Shown piece by piece: positions 9,117 to 18,799 of a stretch of 64,000 nt of DNA. The notes beneath the pieces are model-generated. The model saw only the letters and a list, made by a program, of their open reading frames with translations. It was not told where the DNA came from and searched no databases. Positions within the stretch are counted from its first letter, which is position 1; each line of letters opens with the position of its first letter. Origin of the DNA: Salibacterium halotolerans (GTDB lineage: Bacteria; Bacillota; Bacilli; Bacillales; Marinococcaceae); the NCBI RefSeq assembly GCF_900115625.1, contig NZ_FOXD01000002.1, positions 186,001 through 250,000 on the forward strand, in the 5' to 3' direction. A program made the translations under genes and the position numbers.

Positions 9117-9479
9117 ATGGCACATTCTGTACTGATTGTGGATGACGCATCATTCATGCGGATGATGATCAAAGACATACTCGAAAAAAATGATTTCACG
9201 ATTGCTGGCGAAGCAAAAGATGGACAGGAAGCGGTGAATTTGTATAAAGAGACCTCTCCTGATCTGGTTACGCTCGATATTACCATGCCGGAAAAAGACG
9301 GTATTGCAGCGTTGAAAGAAATTCAGGAATTCAACCCGGATGCCAAGGTCATTATGTGCTCGGCGATGGGGCAGCAGGCGATGGTTATTGACGCCATCCA
9401 GGCCGGCGCCAAGGATTTCATCGTAAAACCATTTCAGGCCGACCGGGTTCTTGAAGCAATCAATAAAACACTGAGCTGA
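9117..9479 (+). CDS. cheY: Chemotaxis response regulator CheY
   Basis: 120 aa single receiver domain. Acidic pocket D9/D10, phospho-acceptor D54 (TLDITMPEKDG), conserved S82 (MCSAMGQQ) and K104 (FIVKPF) are all present. Phosphorylated CheY binds FliM/FliY at the C-ring. It sits between fliY and fliO as in B. subtilis. The kinase that would phosphorylate it, CheA, is not encoded in this window. Confidence 0.97.
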   Translation: MAHSVLIVDDASFMRMMIKDILEKNDFTIAGEAKDGQEAVNLYKETSPDLVTLDITMPEKDGIAALKEIQEFNPDAKVIMCSAMGQQAMVIDAIQAGAKDFIVKPFQADRVLEAINKTLS

Positions 9480-9501
9480 CAAGACCGGGGAGGTATTCGG
9501 C

Positions 9502-10170
9502 ATGTACTCGAACAAAGCAGTCCGGCTGACACTGGTACTTCTCGCATGGTTTCTTTTTCCACTCACGATGCAGGCCTCTCCAGGTGAGAACCAGTTCATA
9601 GGCGATATTCTGGAGAACAGCCCGCAGCAGGAAGAGAATCAAAACACAGAAGAAAACACCACGACACCGGAAGAATCGACAGAGACAACGAACAATATGG
9701 ACTTTGCGGAAAGTACCAATGTCTTCTCCATGCTCGTGCAGCTGTTTCTTGCTCTCGGTGCGGTTATCGCGCTCATGTATCTGCTGCTCCGATTCATCAA
9801 TAAACGCTCGCAGCGGTTTCAGTCCAACCGGACTATGCAGAACCTGGGAGGTGTCCCGCTCGGACAGAACAAATCCGTTCAGCTTGTGAAAGTGGGGCAG
9901 CGCCTGCTTGTTGTCGGTGTTGGTGATTCGATTCAGCTGCTGAAGGAAGTCGATAATGAAGAAGAGATGGAAGAGCTGCTGGAGCCAAACCGTGGAAATG
10001 AGCAAGGTCCGCTGCAGAGACTGCAGTCGTTTTTTCCAAAGAAAACCCGGCAGCAGGAAAGCCAAACGTCCGATGCTTCTTCTTTTCAGAAAGTACTGGA
10101 AGGACAGCTCGGTGAAATGAAAAAAGTACGGAAAAACGTCCGCCGCCACTTAAAGGAGTATGACAAATGA
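9502..10170 (+). CDS. fliO: Flagellar biosynthesis protein FliO/FliZ
   Basis: 222 aa. An N-terminal signal-like hydrophobic stretch (LVLLAWFLFPLTMQA) is followed by an acidic Glu/Thr/Asn region, a second membrane segment (LVQLFLALGAVIALMYLLLRF) and a cytoplasmic basic domain (GGVPLGQNKSVQLVKVGQRLLVVGVGD) typical of FliO. FliO assists FliP ring assembly in the export gate. It overlaps fliP by 4 bases. Confidence 0.93.
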   Translation: MYSNKAVRLTLVLLAWFLFPLTMQASPGENQFIGDILENSPQQEENQNTEENTTTPEESTETTNNMDFAESTNVFSMLVQLFLALGAVIALMYLLLRFINKRSQRFQSNRTMQNLGGVPLGQNKSVQLVKVGQRLLVVGVGDSIQLLKEVDNEEEMEELLEPNRGNEQGPLQRLQSFFPKKTRQQESQTSDASSFQKVLEGQLGEMKKVRKNVRRHLKEYDK

Positions 10171-10847
10171 TTTTTGCGATCCCCGGCCTGGATCTTGGAG
10201 GCCTGATCAGTGACGATCCGTCGGATTTAACGACGAGTCTGCAGTTAATTTTTCTTATTACCATTCTATCGCTGGCTCCAGCCATTTTAATACTCATGAC
10301 GTGTTTCACCCGGATTGTCATTGTTCTTTCTTTCGTCCGGATGGGACTGGCCACCCAGCAGATGCCGCCGACCCAGGTGCTGATCAGTCTGGCGCTGTTT
10401 ATGACGTTTTTCATTATGGCTCCTGTGTTTTCCGAGGTGAATAACCAGGCATTGACCCCGCTTTTGAACGGGGAGATGAACCAGGAAGAGGCGTTCACGG
10501 AAGCCGCAGCCCCGATGAAAGAATTCATGGCCGACCATACCCGCGAAAAAGATTTGTCCTTGTTTATGGGATATGCCGAAATGGAACGGCCGGAAACGGT
10601 GCAGGATATACCGCTGACGGCACTTGTACCTGCATTTGCAATCAGTGAACTGAATACGGCATTTCAAATCGGGTTTTTAATCTTTCTTCCGTTTCTCGTC
10701 ATCGATATGATTGTGGCCAGTGTCCTTATGTCGATGGGGATGATGATGCTGCCGCCGGTTATGATTTCACTGCCTTTTAAGATTCTTCTCTTTGTTCTGG
10801 TGGACGGCTGGTATCTCATTGTTGAATCGTTATTATACAGTTATTAG
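10167..10847 (+). CDS. fliP: Flagellar type III export gate protein FliP
   Basis: 226 aa polytopic membrane protein forming the core pore of the export gate. Diagnostic segments: MTCFTRIVIVLSFVRMGLA, QMPPTQVLISLALFMTFF, and the C-terminal FQIGFLIFLPFLVIDMIVAS followed by SMGMMMLPPVMISLPFK. The N-terminus is hydrophobic and could be a cleavable signal, as known for FliP. First of the fliP-fliQ-fliR-flhB-flhA run. Confidence 0.98.
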   Translation: MIFAIPGLDLGGLISDDPSDLTTSLQLIFLITILSLAPAILILMTCFTRIVIVLSFVRMGLATQQMPPTQVLISLALFMTFFIMAPVFSEVNNQALTPLLNGEMNQEEAFTEAAAPMKEFMADHTREKDLSLFMGYAEMERPETVQDIPLTALVPAFAISELNTAFQIGFLIFLPFLVIDMIVASVLMSMGMMMLPPVMISLPFKILLFVLVDGWYLIVESLLYSY

Positions 10848-10868
10848 GTGTTAGAAAGGGATGGAACC

Positions 10869-11138
10869 ATGACGGCGGATACAGTCATCAGTCTTGCCGA
10901 GAACGGGGTATGGGTTGTGTTTCTTGTGGCGGGTCCGCTTTTAGTGGTGGCGCTCGTTCTCGGTTTCGGCGTTGCTATTTTTCAGGCTACCACTCAGATT
11001 CAGGAGCAGACTCTTGCCTTTATACCGAAGATTCTCGGTGTGCTCGCGGCTCTTATTGTTTTCGGGCCGTGGATGCTGCAGATTTTGACCGATTTTACAG
11101 CTACAATTTTAAGTAATCTAATGGAATATATAAGGTAG
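10869..11138 (+). CDS. fliQ: Flagellar export gate protein FliQ
   Basis: 89 aa, the exact family length when started at ATG 10869 (AGAAAGGGATGG upstream). Two membrane helices; contains the FliQ pattern ATTQIQEQTLAFIPKIL. FliQ packs around FliP/FliR in the gate. An in-frame GTG at 10848 would add seven residues and is not favoured. Confidence 0.97.
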   Translation: MTADTVISLAENGVWVVFLVAGPLLVVALVLGFGVAIFQATTQIQEQTLAFIPKILGVLAALIVFGPWMLQILTDFTATILSNLMEYIR

Positions 11139-11142
11139 GCTT

Positions 11143-11922
11143 ATGACGATTGAATGGTTGAACCAATTACCGGTTTATTTGTTGGTGTTAATAAGGGTGC
11201 TTGCGTTTTTTACAAGCATGCCTCTGTTTTCATATCGGAACGTTCCCTCTCATTTTAAAGTGGGGTTCGGTGCTTTTTTTGCATTTATTATCGTGTTCAC
11301 TCTGGATGTAGAGAGCATTTCCATCGACAGCACGTATATTCTGCTTATTTTCAAGGAAATGCTTGTCGGTCTTACCATCGGTCTTCTCGCCGGTATCATG
11401 GTCTATGCCGTACAGGTGGCGGGGATGTTTCTTGATATTGCTCTCGGCTTTCTTGTCGCCAATGTGATTGACCCGCAGACTGGAGCGCAGAGCCCGTTAA
11501 TGGGGGGGTTTCTGTACACGTTCACGCTTATGTTTCTGCTTGCGGTGGACGGACATCACCTTATCATGGACGGCATTTATTACAGTTATGAATTTATTCC
11601 GGTGGAGCAGGTGACGCTGCCATTTGGAGATGAGGCCATCGCCAAACACATTCTTGAATCGTTCAGTACGATGTTTATGATTGCTTTTCAAATGGCGTTT
11701 CCGATTGTAGGCTGTTTGTTTCTGACCGATATTGCTCTTGGCATGATGTCCAGAGCCGTGCCTCAGATGAACGTGTTCGTCGTCGGCCTGCCGCTGAAAT
11801 TATTTGCCGGCCTGCCGCTTCTGGCCATCACACTGCCGGGTTTTTTCATGGCGGTGGATCATCTGTTTGATGAAACATTTGAAGCGATGAGAACGTTAAT
11901 GGCGATGTTTGGGGGAGCCTGA
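11143..11922 (+). CDS. fliR: Flagellar export gate protein FliR
   Basis: 259 aa with about six membrane helices. FliR completes the FliP5-FliQ4-FliR1 export gate. Typical segments are LVLIRVLAFFTSMPLFSYRN, FKEMLVGLTIGLLAGIMVYA and GMMSRAVPQMNVFVVGLPLK. Starts 4 bases after fliQ and ends just before the flhB start. Confidence 0.97.
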   Translation: MTIEWLNQLPVYLLVLIRVLAFFTSMPLFSYRNVPSHFKVGFGAFFAFIIVFTLDVESISIDSTYILLIFKEMLVGLTIGLLAGIMVYAVQVAGMFLDIALGFLVANVIDPQTGAQSPLMGGFLYTFTLMFLLAVDGHHLIMDGIYYSYEFIPVEQVTLPFGDEAIAKHILESFSTMFMIAFQMAFPIVGCLFLTDIALGMMSRAVPQMNVFVVGLPLKLFAGLPLLAITLPGFFMAVDHLFDETFEAMRTLMAMFGGA

Positions 11923-11923
11923 C

Positions 11924-13006
11924 ATGAAACTAACCCTGGATCTTCAGTATTTCCAGCAGGAAAAAACGGAGGAAGCGACACCAAAAAAAAGGCAGGAAAC
12001 CCGTGAAAAAGGCCAGGTCGCCAAAAGTAATGATGTCAATACGGCTTTTATTCTGCTTGCTGTCTTTTTGTTCATGTTTCTGTATGCACCGGTACTGGGC
12101 ACGCACTTGTACGACACGATGCAGACCGTATTTACCGAATTTCTGATGTGGGAAATTACCGAAAGTACGATTCCTCAGATTTTCTATGAGCTTGCTGTGG
12201 AAACAGGCATCGTGATGGCCCCCATTATGCTCATAGCCCTTGTTTTTGGTGCAGGGGCTTCCATGCTGCAGGTCGGCTTTTTGTTTTCGCCGGAAGCGGT
12301 AAAATTCAAACCGTCGAAAATCAATCCTTTAAGCGGTTTTAAGCGTATCTTTTCAGCAAGAGCACTCGTTGAATTACTGAAATCCATGTTTAAAATCACG
12401 CTGGTCGGACTGCTCACTTTCATGATTATCTGGCTGAATCTGGATTCGCTGCTCTTCTTAAACCAGAAAGATGTGTCGGACGGGTTCGGTGAAATTGCCA
12501 GGCTTACCGGATTGATCGGTGTTTGTTCGGCGCTTCTCCTTTTGTTTCTTGCGATTCCGGATTACCTGTACCAGCGTCATGATCACGAAAAACAGATCAA
12601 AATGTCCAAACAGGATGTAAAGGATGAAAACAAAAAGATGGAAGGCGATCCGCAGATTAAACAGAAGCGGCGTCAGCAGCAGATGGATATGGCGACGCAG
12701 CGGATGATGCAGGAAGTACCGGAGGCGGATGTGGTGATTACGAACCCGACGCATTTTGCTGTTGCTCTGAAATATCAGGAGGAGCAGATGGCTGCCCCGA
12801 AGATTACGGCAAAGGGCGCTGACTTTGTTGCGTATCGTATACGATCTGCTGCCAGAGCCCACGATGTGATGCTTGTTGAGAATAAACAGCTCGCCAGGTC
12901 CCTTTATGACCAGACCGACATCGGCGATGAAGTGCCGGAAGAATTGTTTAAAGCGGTGGCGGAAGTTTTGGCTTATGTGTACCGCCTGCGAAATCAGCTC
13001 GTCTGA
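11924..13006 (+). CDS. flhB: Flagellar export switch protein FlhB
   Basis: 360 aa from ATG 11924, the B. subtilis length. The N-terminus carries the EKTEEATPKKRQETREKGQV motif, then four membrane helices, then the cytoplasmic autocleavage site NPTH (VITNPTHFAVALKY). Cleavage between N and P is part of the hook-to-filament specificity switch driven by FliK. GGGGGAG precedes the ATG; an in-frame TTG at 11909 would overlap fliR. Confidence 0.98.
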   Translation: MKLTLDLQYFQQEKTEEATPKKRQETREKGQVAKSNDVNTAFILLAVFLFMFLYAPVLGTHLYDTMQTVFTEFLMWEITESTIPQIFYELAVETGIVMAPIMLIALVFGAGASMLQVGFLFSPEAVKFKPSKINPLSGFKRIFSARALVELLKSMFKITLVGLLTFMIIWLNLDSLLFLNQKDVSDGFGEIARLTGLIGVCSALLLLFLAIPDYLYQRHDHEKQIKMSKQDVKDENKKMEGDPQIKQKRRQQQMDMATQRMMQEVPEADVVITNPTHFAVALKYQEEQMAAPKITAKGADFVAYRIRSAARAHDVMLVENKQLARSLYDQTDIGDEVPEELFKAVAEVLAYVYRLRNQLV

Positions 13007-13042
13007 TGAGAGTCAAAGGAATCGAGAAAAAGGAGCATCTAA

Positions 13043-15076
13043 ATGGGTACAAGAGAGTTTTCCGTATTATTTGGTGTCATTTTAATTGTTGTCATGCTTA
13101 TTATTCCGCTTCCCAACTTTGTACTTGATATTTTAATTATCACTAATATCTCTCTTGCTCTCATCATCATTCTCGTTTCGATGAACACGAGAGAGCCGCT
13201 TGAATTTTCCATATTTCCGACGCTGCTGCTCCTTGTGACACTGTTCCGGCTTGGATTGAACGTATCGACTACCCGTTCAATTTTAGGCGATGCCGAAGCG
13301 GGAAATGTTATCAACACGTTCGGAAACTTTGTTGTAGGCGGAAGCCCGCTTGTCGGCTTTGTTGTGTTTTTGATACTCGTTATTATTCAGTTTGTCGTTA
13401 TTGTTAAAGGTGCAGAACGAGTATCGGAAGTAGGAGCCCGTTTTACGCTTGATGCCATGCCGGGGAAACAGATGAGCATTGATGCCGACCTGAACGCCGG
13501 CATGATATCGGAACAGCAGGCCAAACAAAAACGGGAAAAGATTGAGGAAGAGGCAGACTTCTACGGCTCCATGGATGGTGCCAGTAAATTTGTGAAAGGA
13601 GATGCCATCGCCGGTATTGTCATTGTTATTATTAATCTCATATTTGGTCTTGTTATCGGCATGGTGGAACATGGCATGGGGGTGGCGCAGGCAGCCAATA
13701 CATATACCCTGCTCACTGTTGGTGATGGTCTTGTCAGCCAGATTCCCGCTCTGCTCGTATCAACGGCTACTGGAATTGTTGTTACCCGTGCGGCGTCGGA
13801 AGGTAATTTAAGTCAGGACGTCACCAGTCAGCTGTTTGCCTTTCCAAAAATGCTCTATATTGCTGCCGGCGCGATATTTCTTCTCGGCCTTCTTACACCG
13901 ATCGCGATTCTCTTGACGACAGCGATTGCCGGTGTTTTAGCTGTCATGGGCTATTTCATGAGCCGGACGGACGTTCCAGCAGCACAGGAGGAAGAAGAGC
14001 CTGAAGACGCGGCAGAAGATGACGATATGAAGTCACCTGAAAATGTCGTGAACCTGTTAACCATTGATCCGATAGAGTTTGAATTCGGTTACGGCTTAAT
14101 CCCGCTTGCTGATGCAAACCAGGGCGGAGATCTTTTGGACCGGGTCGTGATGATACGCAGACAGCTTGCTCTTGAGCTCGGCATGGTCGTACCGGTTATT
14201 CGTATTCGTGACAATATCCAGCTGCAGCCAAATGAATACGCCGTAAAAATGCACGGTAATGATGTCGCTTCCGGAGAGCTTCTGCTCGATCACTACATGG
14301 CAATGAGCCCGGGCGTGGAAGATGAAAGCATCACCGGAATGGAAACGACCGAACCCGCTTTCGGTCTGCCGGCACTGTGGATCGGCGAGGAGATGAAAGA
14401 ACAGGCGGAGCTTTCCGGGTATACCGTGGTGGATCCACCTTCCGTTGTTTCCACGCATCTGACAGAAATTATCAAAAACCATGCACATGAGCTTCTCGGC
14501 AGGGAAGAGGCAAAACAGCTCGTTGAACATCTGAAAGAAACGTATCCAACTCTTGTTGATGAAGTGACGCCGAATCCTCTTTCTCTCGGTGAGATTCAGA
14601 AGGTGCTCTCCAACCTGCTGAAAGAAAAAATATCGATCCGCAACCTGCCGACTATTTTTGAGACGCTGGCGGAATACGGAGCATTGACCAAAGATATGAC
14701 TCTTGTCACAGAATACGTCCGGCAGTCCCTTTCCAGACAGATTACGAAACAGTTCAGTCCTGACGGGGAACCATTGTACGTTGTAACGATGAGTGGTCAG
14801 GCGGAGAAAAAAATCGCCGAATCGGTCCAGCAGACAGAACACGGTAACTTTCTGGCCATGAATCCCGATGACTCGCAGTCCCTTGTTGAAAATATCGGCC
14901 GGGAAGCAGAGCGGTTGTCTGAAATGGGGCAGAGTCCTGTTCTGCTGTGTTCCCCGGCTGTAAGAATGCATATTTCCCAGCTGATTGAACGCTTTTTACC
15001 GCAGGTGCCCGTTCTTTCCTACAATGAACTGGAACCAAATGTTGAAGTGCAGAGTACAGGGGTGGTGAATGCCTGA
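13043..15076 (+). CDS. flhA: Flagellar export channel protein FlhA
   Basis: 677 aa. The N-terminal half has about eight membrane helices with the FHIPEP-family region (TLFRLGLNVSTTRSIL, FTLDAMPGKQMSIDADLNAG). The C-terminal half is the cytoplasmic nonameric ring domain that docks substrates and FliJ. FlhA is the proton-driven component of the export gate. AAAAAGGAG lies 8 bases before the ATG. It overlaps flhF by one base (TGATG). Confidence 0.98.
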   Translation: MGTREFSVLFGVILIVVMLIIPLPNFVLDILIITNISLALIIILVSMNTREPLEFSIFPTLLLLVTLFRLGLNVSTTRSILGDAEAGNVINTFGNFVVGGSPLVGFVVFLILVIIQFVVIVKGAERVSEVGARFTLDAMPGKQMSIDADLNAGMISEQQAKQKREKIEEEADFYGSMDGASKFVKGDAIAGIVIVIINLIFGLVIGMVEHGMGVAQAANTYTLLTVGDGLVSQIPALLVSTATGIVVTRAASEGNLSQDVTSQLFAFPKMLYIAAGAIFLLGLLTPIAILLTTAIAGVLAVMGYFMSRTDVPAAQEEEEPEDAAEDDDMKSPENVVNLLTIDPIEFEFGYGLIPLADANQGGDLLDRVVMIRRQLALELGMVVPVIRIRDNIQLQPNEYAVKMHGNDVASGELLLDHYMAMSPGVEDESITGMETTEPAFGLPALWIGEEMKEQAELSGYTVVDPPSVVSTHLTEIIKNHAHELLGREEAKQLVEHLKETYPTLVDEVTPNPLSLGEIQKVLSNLLKEKISIRNLPTIFETLAEYGALTKDMTLVTEYVRQSLSRQITKQFSPDGEPLYVVTMSGQAEKKIAESVQQTEHGNFLAMNPDDSQSLVENIGREAERLSEMGQSPVLLCSPAVRMHISQLIERFLPQVPVLSYNELEPNVEVQSTGVVNA

Positions 15077-16218
15077 TGAAAGTAAAAAAGTTTAAAGCGG
15101 GGACGATGCCCGAAGCCATGACAAAAATTCAGGCCGATCTTGGTGATGATGCTGTTATCCTGAATTCCAGGCATGTGAATGCAGGAGGCTTTCTCGGTCT
15201 GTTCACCAAAAAATATATCGAAGTGATTGCAGCGAAAGAAGATACTCCCGCGGCGGCTCCAGCCCCTGCACCGCAAAAGAAGCGGCAGGCACTGGCTGCG
15301 CAGAACGCCGCCCCTTTACAGACTTCTTCCGCCCCGTCAAAAGAAAAACTGGAAGAAGATGTGCGGGAACTGAAAACGATGATCAACGGGCTCCACGAGA
15401 AAACAAACACCTCCACCGGCGGTTACCCCGCACCTATCAAGCGCATCGCGGATGTGCTGGAGGACCAGGAAGTGGAAGAGACATGGATGTATGAACTGCT
15501 CAGGCACCTTCTTGGGGAATGGTACCGAAGTTTTGAAAAGGCGGACAGTGAAAGAGTACAACAGTGGGCCGCTGCTCATCTGAATGAGCTGCTTCCCCGG
15601 GAGATGGGTCCTTCGGAATCCATGGCGCAGATGGTCAATCTAGTTGGGCCTACCGGGGTAGGTAAAACCACAACCGCTGCAAAAACGGCAGCCTACTATC
15701 ATCTGGAGGAGAACAAGTCCGTCGCTTTCATTACAACTGATACGTACCGTATTGCGGCTGTCGATCAGTTGAAAACTTATGCGGAAATTCTTGACATTCC
15801 CGTGGCTGTCGCTTATTCGATGGAAGACTTCCGTGAGGCGAAGGAACAGTTTTCGGACAGGGATCTTGTCATTGTCGATTCCGCCGGCCGCAATTTTACC
15901 AATCCCCTTTATGTGAAAGAACTTAGCAGAATGATTGACTTTGAAGAAAAGATGGATACCTATCTTGTTCTGGCCCTGACATCAAAGTTTAAGGACATGA
16001 AAACCATCTACGAGCAGTTTTCGCTGCTTACGATTGACCGCTTCGTTTTCACTAAAAAAGATGAAACGGCATCGTACGGAGCGATGTTTAATTTGATGGC
16101 ACGCACCGGTATTCCTGCGGCCTATGTAACCTACGGTCAGAGCGTTCCTGATGATATGGAGGAAGTGGATCATGCTAAAGTGACACAGTGGCTGCTGGGG
16201 GAGGCGGAACATGAGTGA
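15076..16218 (+). CDS. flhF: Signal-recognition-type GTPase FlhF
   Basis: 380 aa SRP-family GTPase that sets the position and number of flagella together with FlhG. An N-terminal basic/B domain and an Ala/Pro-rich linker (about residues 55-90) precede the NG domain. G1 is GPTGVGKTTT at 191-200, followed by TTDTYRIAAVDQLKTYAEIL and VDSAGR. Start overlaps the flhA stop; the end overlaps flhG by 8 bases. Confidence 0.98.
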   Translation: MKVKKFKAGTMPEAMTKIQADLGDDAVILNSRHVNAGGFLGLFTKKYIEVIAAKEDTPAAAPAPAPQKKRQALAAQNAAPLQTSSAPSKEKLEEDVRELKTMINGLHEKTNTSTGGYPAPIKRIADVLEDQEVEETWMYELLRHLLGEWYRSFEKADSERVQQWAAAHLNELLPREMGPSESMAQMVNLVGPTGVGKTTTAAKTAAYYHLEENKSVAFITTDTYRIAAVDQLKTYAEILDIPVAVAYSMEDFREAKEQFSDRDLVIVDSAGRNFTNPLYVKELSRMIDFEEKMDTYLVLALTSKFKDMKTIYEQFSLLTIDRFVFTKKDETASYGAMFNLMARTGIPAAYVTYGQSVPDDMEEVDHAKVTQWLLGEAEHE

Positions 16219-17098
16219 TCAGGCACAGAATTTAAGGAAGGTGCTGGAGCACAAACAACAGGAATCACCGAAAACCACCAAAGTTGTATCCATCGTCAGC
16301 GGAAAAGGCGGCGTCGGAAAATCGAATCTATCGGTCAATGCCGCTATAGGGCTCGCCCGGGATGGATACAAAACCGCCTTGATTGATCTTGATATAGGGA
16401 TGGCCAATGTGGATATTCTGCTCGGTCTTCAAACGCCGGGAGATATCGTCGACATGATAGAGAATGACCGTTCTATATGGGATATCATGAAAGTCGGCCC
16501 CTGTGGTCTTCACGTAGCAGCAGGAGGATCCGGTCTGAACGATATTTTCGAAATGACGACAGAGAAAAAAGAACGTTTTTCAAGGCAGATGGCGATGCTG
16601 GACGGGGTTTTTGACTACATTCTGTTTGATATGGGGGCAGGGGCGGACAGGGACAGCATTCATTTCATTTTGTCCTCCCACGAAGTGGTTGTCGTGACGA
16701 CGCCCGAACCAACGTCTATCACCGATGCATATGCCATGATCAAACACCTGCACCTCCGTTCTTCTGAGCTTGACTGCTGCATTCTTGTCAACCGGAGTGA
16801 ATCCAGTAAAGAAGGCCGTCAGACGGGGGAGAATCTGCAGCGGGCGGCCGGTCGTTTTCTGCAGAAGGATGTCGAGCTGCTTGCGGTCATACCGCAGGAC
16901 AAACGTGTACTGCAGGCGGTGAAGAAACAGGAGCCGTTTCTGCTTGCGTTTCCGGACGCTCCCGCTTCCAAAGCGATGCAGAAATGTCTCGACCGATTTA
17001 CCGGCAGACGCCGTACAGATGACAATAATCACGCTTTGTCCTATAGACAATGTATCGGCCGTCTGAAAGAATTTTTACTAAAGGGGGGAGACCGGTGA
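16211..17098 (+). CDS. flhG: MinD-like ATPase FlhG (YlxH)
   Basis: 295 aa. Deviant Walker A SGKGGVGKSN at about residues 29-38 with the signature first Lys, Walker-type LIDLDIGMANVDILLG, and the DMGAG switch segment, all typical of FlhG/FleN. FlhG stimulates the GTPase of FlhF through its N-terminal DQAQNLRKVLEHK-type activator helix, which is present here. The last four bases overlap the cheB GTG start. Confidence 0.97.
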   Translation: MSDQAQNLRKVLEHKQQESPKTTKVVSIVSGKGGVGKSNLSVNAAIGLARDGYKTALIDLDIGMANVDILLGLQTPGDIVDMIENDRSIWDIMKVGPCGLHVAAGGSGLNDIFEMTTEKKERFSRQMAMLDGVFDYILFDMGAGADRDSIHFILSSHEVVVVTTPEPTSITDAYAMIKHLHLRSSELDCCILVNRSESSKEGRQTGENLQRAAGRFLQKDVELLAVIPQDKRVLQAVKKQEPFLLAFPDAPASKAMQKCLDRFTGRRRTDDNNHALSYRQCIGRLKEFLLKGGDR

Positions 17099-18171
17099 TT
17101 CGTGTTCTCGTCGTTGATGATTCCGCGTTTATGAGAAAACTGATCAGTGACTATATCAATGAAGATCCGGATATGACAGCGGCGGACACCGCCCGAAACG
17201 GAAAAGATGCTCTCGAAAAAGCACGAAACGGCCGCTTTGACGTCATCACCCTTGATGTGGAAATGCCCGAAATGGACGGTATGGAAGCTCTTTGTTCCAT
17301 CATGGAGACCTGTCCTCATCCAGTCATCATGGTGAGTTCTCTTACAAGAAAAGGAGCACAGCAGACGATTACGGCCCTCGAATCGGGAGCCGTCGATTTT
17401 GTAGCAAAGCCTTCCGGATCGATATCGCTTGATCTTCATCACGTGAAGGAAGAAATAATTGAAAAAATCAGAACCGCGGCGCAGGTAGAGGTGAAACAGA
17501 AAAACGAGCCTCCCGCCTCGACTGTGATGCACAAGGCTCAGGATGAGCCGGATGGTATCTTCCTTGAAGGGAAAAAGACGGTCGCCATTGCCACGTCAAC
17601 CGGAGGCCCTAAAGCACTGCAGGTTCTTTTGTCCGACCTGCCAAAAGACCTTCCGGCACCGGTGTTTGTTATTCAGCATATGCCGCCTGCTTTCACCCGG
17701 TCGCTGGCCGAAAGACTTAACCAGCGGAGCTCTCTCTTTGTAAAAGAAGCGGAGGACGGTGAGATTGCGAAAACCGGTACAGTCTATATTGCACCAGGGG
17801 GCAGACATCTTGCCGTCCGCCGGATGGGGAGGTCCCTGGTCACGGAAGTGCTTGATACATCTCCTGTCAACGGACACCGCCCGTCGGCGGATGTTCTGTT
17901 TTCGTCGCTTGCGGCTGTGGATGGATTCAGCCACGTTGGAATTGTTCTCACCGGAATGGGGTCCGACGGTTCCGCCGGTCTCGTGGAAATGAAAAACGCA
18001 CAGAAATGCCTGCTGATTACAGAGTCGCAGCGGACATCCATTGTATATGGAATGCCAAAAGCGGCCCGTCAGCGGGCTGCAGCAGAATACAGCCTGGATC
18101 TCGGGGATATAGCTGGATTTTTATCGGCGTCCCTGCTTCCCGGATCAAAAAACAGGAGTGACTTTTCATGA
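17095..18171 (+). CDS. cheB: Chemoreceptor glutamate methylesterase CheB
   Basis: 358 aa from GTG 17095 (GGGGGGAG upstream, overlapping the flhG stop). N-terminal receiver with D8/D9 and acceptor D54; C-terminal esterase with catalytic Ser in ATSTGGPKAL (S168), His in IQHMP (H195) and Asp in LTGMGSDGS. It demethylates and deamidates chemoreceptors in adaptation. In B. subtilis cheB is followed by cheA and cheW; here cheC starts within the last bases of cheB, so those two genes are missing at this position. Confidence 0.97.
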   Translation: MIRVLVVDDSAFMRKLISDYINEDPDMTAADTARNGKDALEKARNGRFDVITLDVEMPEMDGMEALCSIMETCPHPVIMVSSLTRKGAQQTITALESGAVDFVAKPSGSISLDLHHVKEEIIEKIRTAAQVEVKQKNEPPASTVMHKAQDEPDGIFLEGKKTVAIATSTGGPKALQVLLSDLPKDLPAPVFVIQHMPPAFTRSLAERLNQRSSLFVKEAEDGEIAKTGTVYIAPGGRHLAVRRMGRSLVTEVLDTSPVNGHRPSADVLFSSLAAVDGFSHVGIVLTGMGSDGSAGLVEMKNAQKCLLITESQRTSIVYGMPKAARQRAAAEYSLDLGDIAGFLSASLLPGSKNRSDFS

Positions 18172-18797
18172 CTTATATTCATAACATTCAACCGGTGCAT
18201 CTGGATGCCCTGCAGGAAGCAGGAAATATCGGGGCCGGAAATGCGGCGACGGCTCTGTCCCAGTTACTGCACAAAAAAATTGATCTTCATGTTCCTTCTG
18301 TCCGGATGGTCGATTTTCAAGAGATGCAGGCCATAGCGGGAGGAGAGGAAGAAGTAGTGGCCGCTTCCTTTCTGCGGGTAACAGGCGAAGCGCCGGGAAG
18401 CATGTTTTTTATCCTGCAGAAAGAAGAAGCCGAAGAGCTCGCTTACACACTGACAGGCAGAAAAGTGGACATCATTGATGATTCATTGGATGAATTGGCC
18501 GCGTCTGCTCTCAGAGAACTCGGCAATATACTGGCGGGGGCCTATCTATCTGCTCTGGCTGATTTTACGGGCCTTTCGATGCAGCCTTCTGTCCCTTCCC
18601 TCGCTGTTGATATGGCAGGAGCCATTATCAGTGCAGGACTGCTTGAGATTTCGATCAAGGGAGATCATGCCATCGTGATCGATACGGTGATGGAGGAAGC
18701 GGCTGAAAACAGTACCGACGCTGTGAACGGTCAGTTTTTTCTCCTTCCCGATCCCGAAGCGTTCGACAAAATATTCAAGTCTCTTGGGGTCGAATAA
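18168..18797 (+). CDS. cheC: CheY-P phosphatase CheC
   Basis: 209 aa. Two E-x2-N phosphatase motifs are visible in the repeated helices LQEAGNIGAGNAATALSQLL and LRELGNILAGAYLSALADF. CheC removes phosphate from CheY and is stimulated by binding CheD. It overlaps the end of cheB by 4 bases, and cheD starts 2 bases after it. Confidence 0.97.
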   Translation: MTYIHNIQPVHLDALQEAGNIGAGNAATALSQLLHKKIDLHVPSVRMVDFQEMQAIAGGEEEVVAASFLRVTGEAPGSMFFILQKEEAEELAYTLTGRKVDIIDDSLDELAASALRELGNILAGAYLSALADFTGLSMQPSVPSLAVDMAGAIISAGLLEISIKGDHAIVIDTVMEEAAENSTDAVNGQFFLLPDPEAFDKIFKSLGVE

Positions 18798-18799
18798 TC

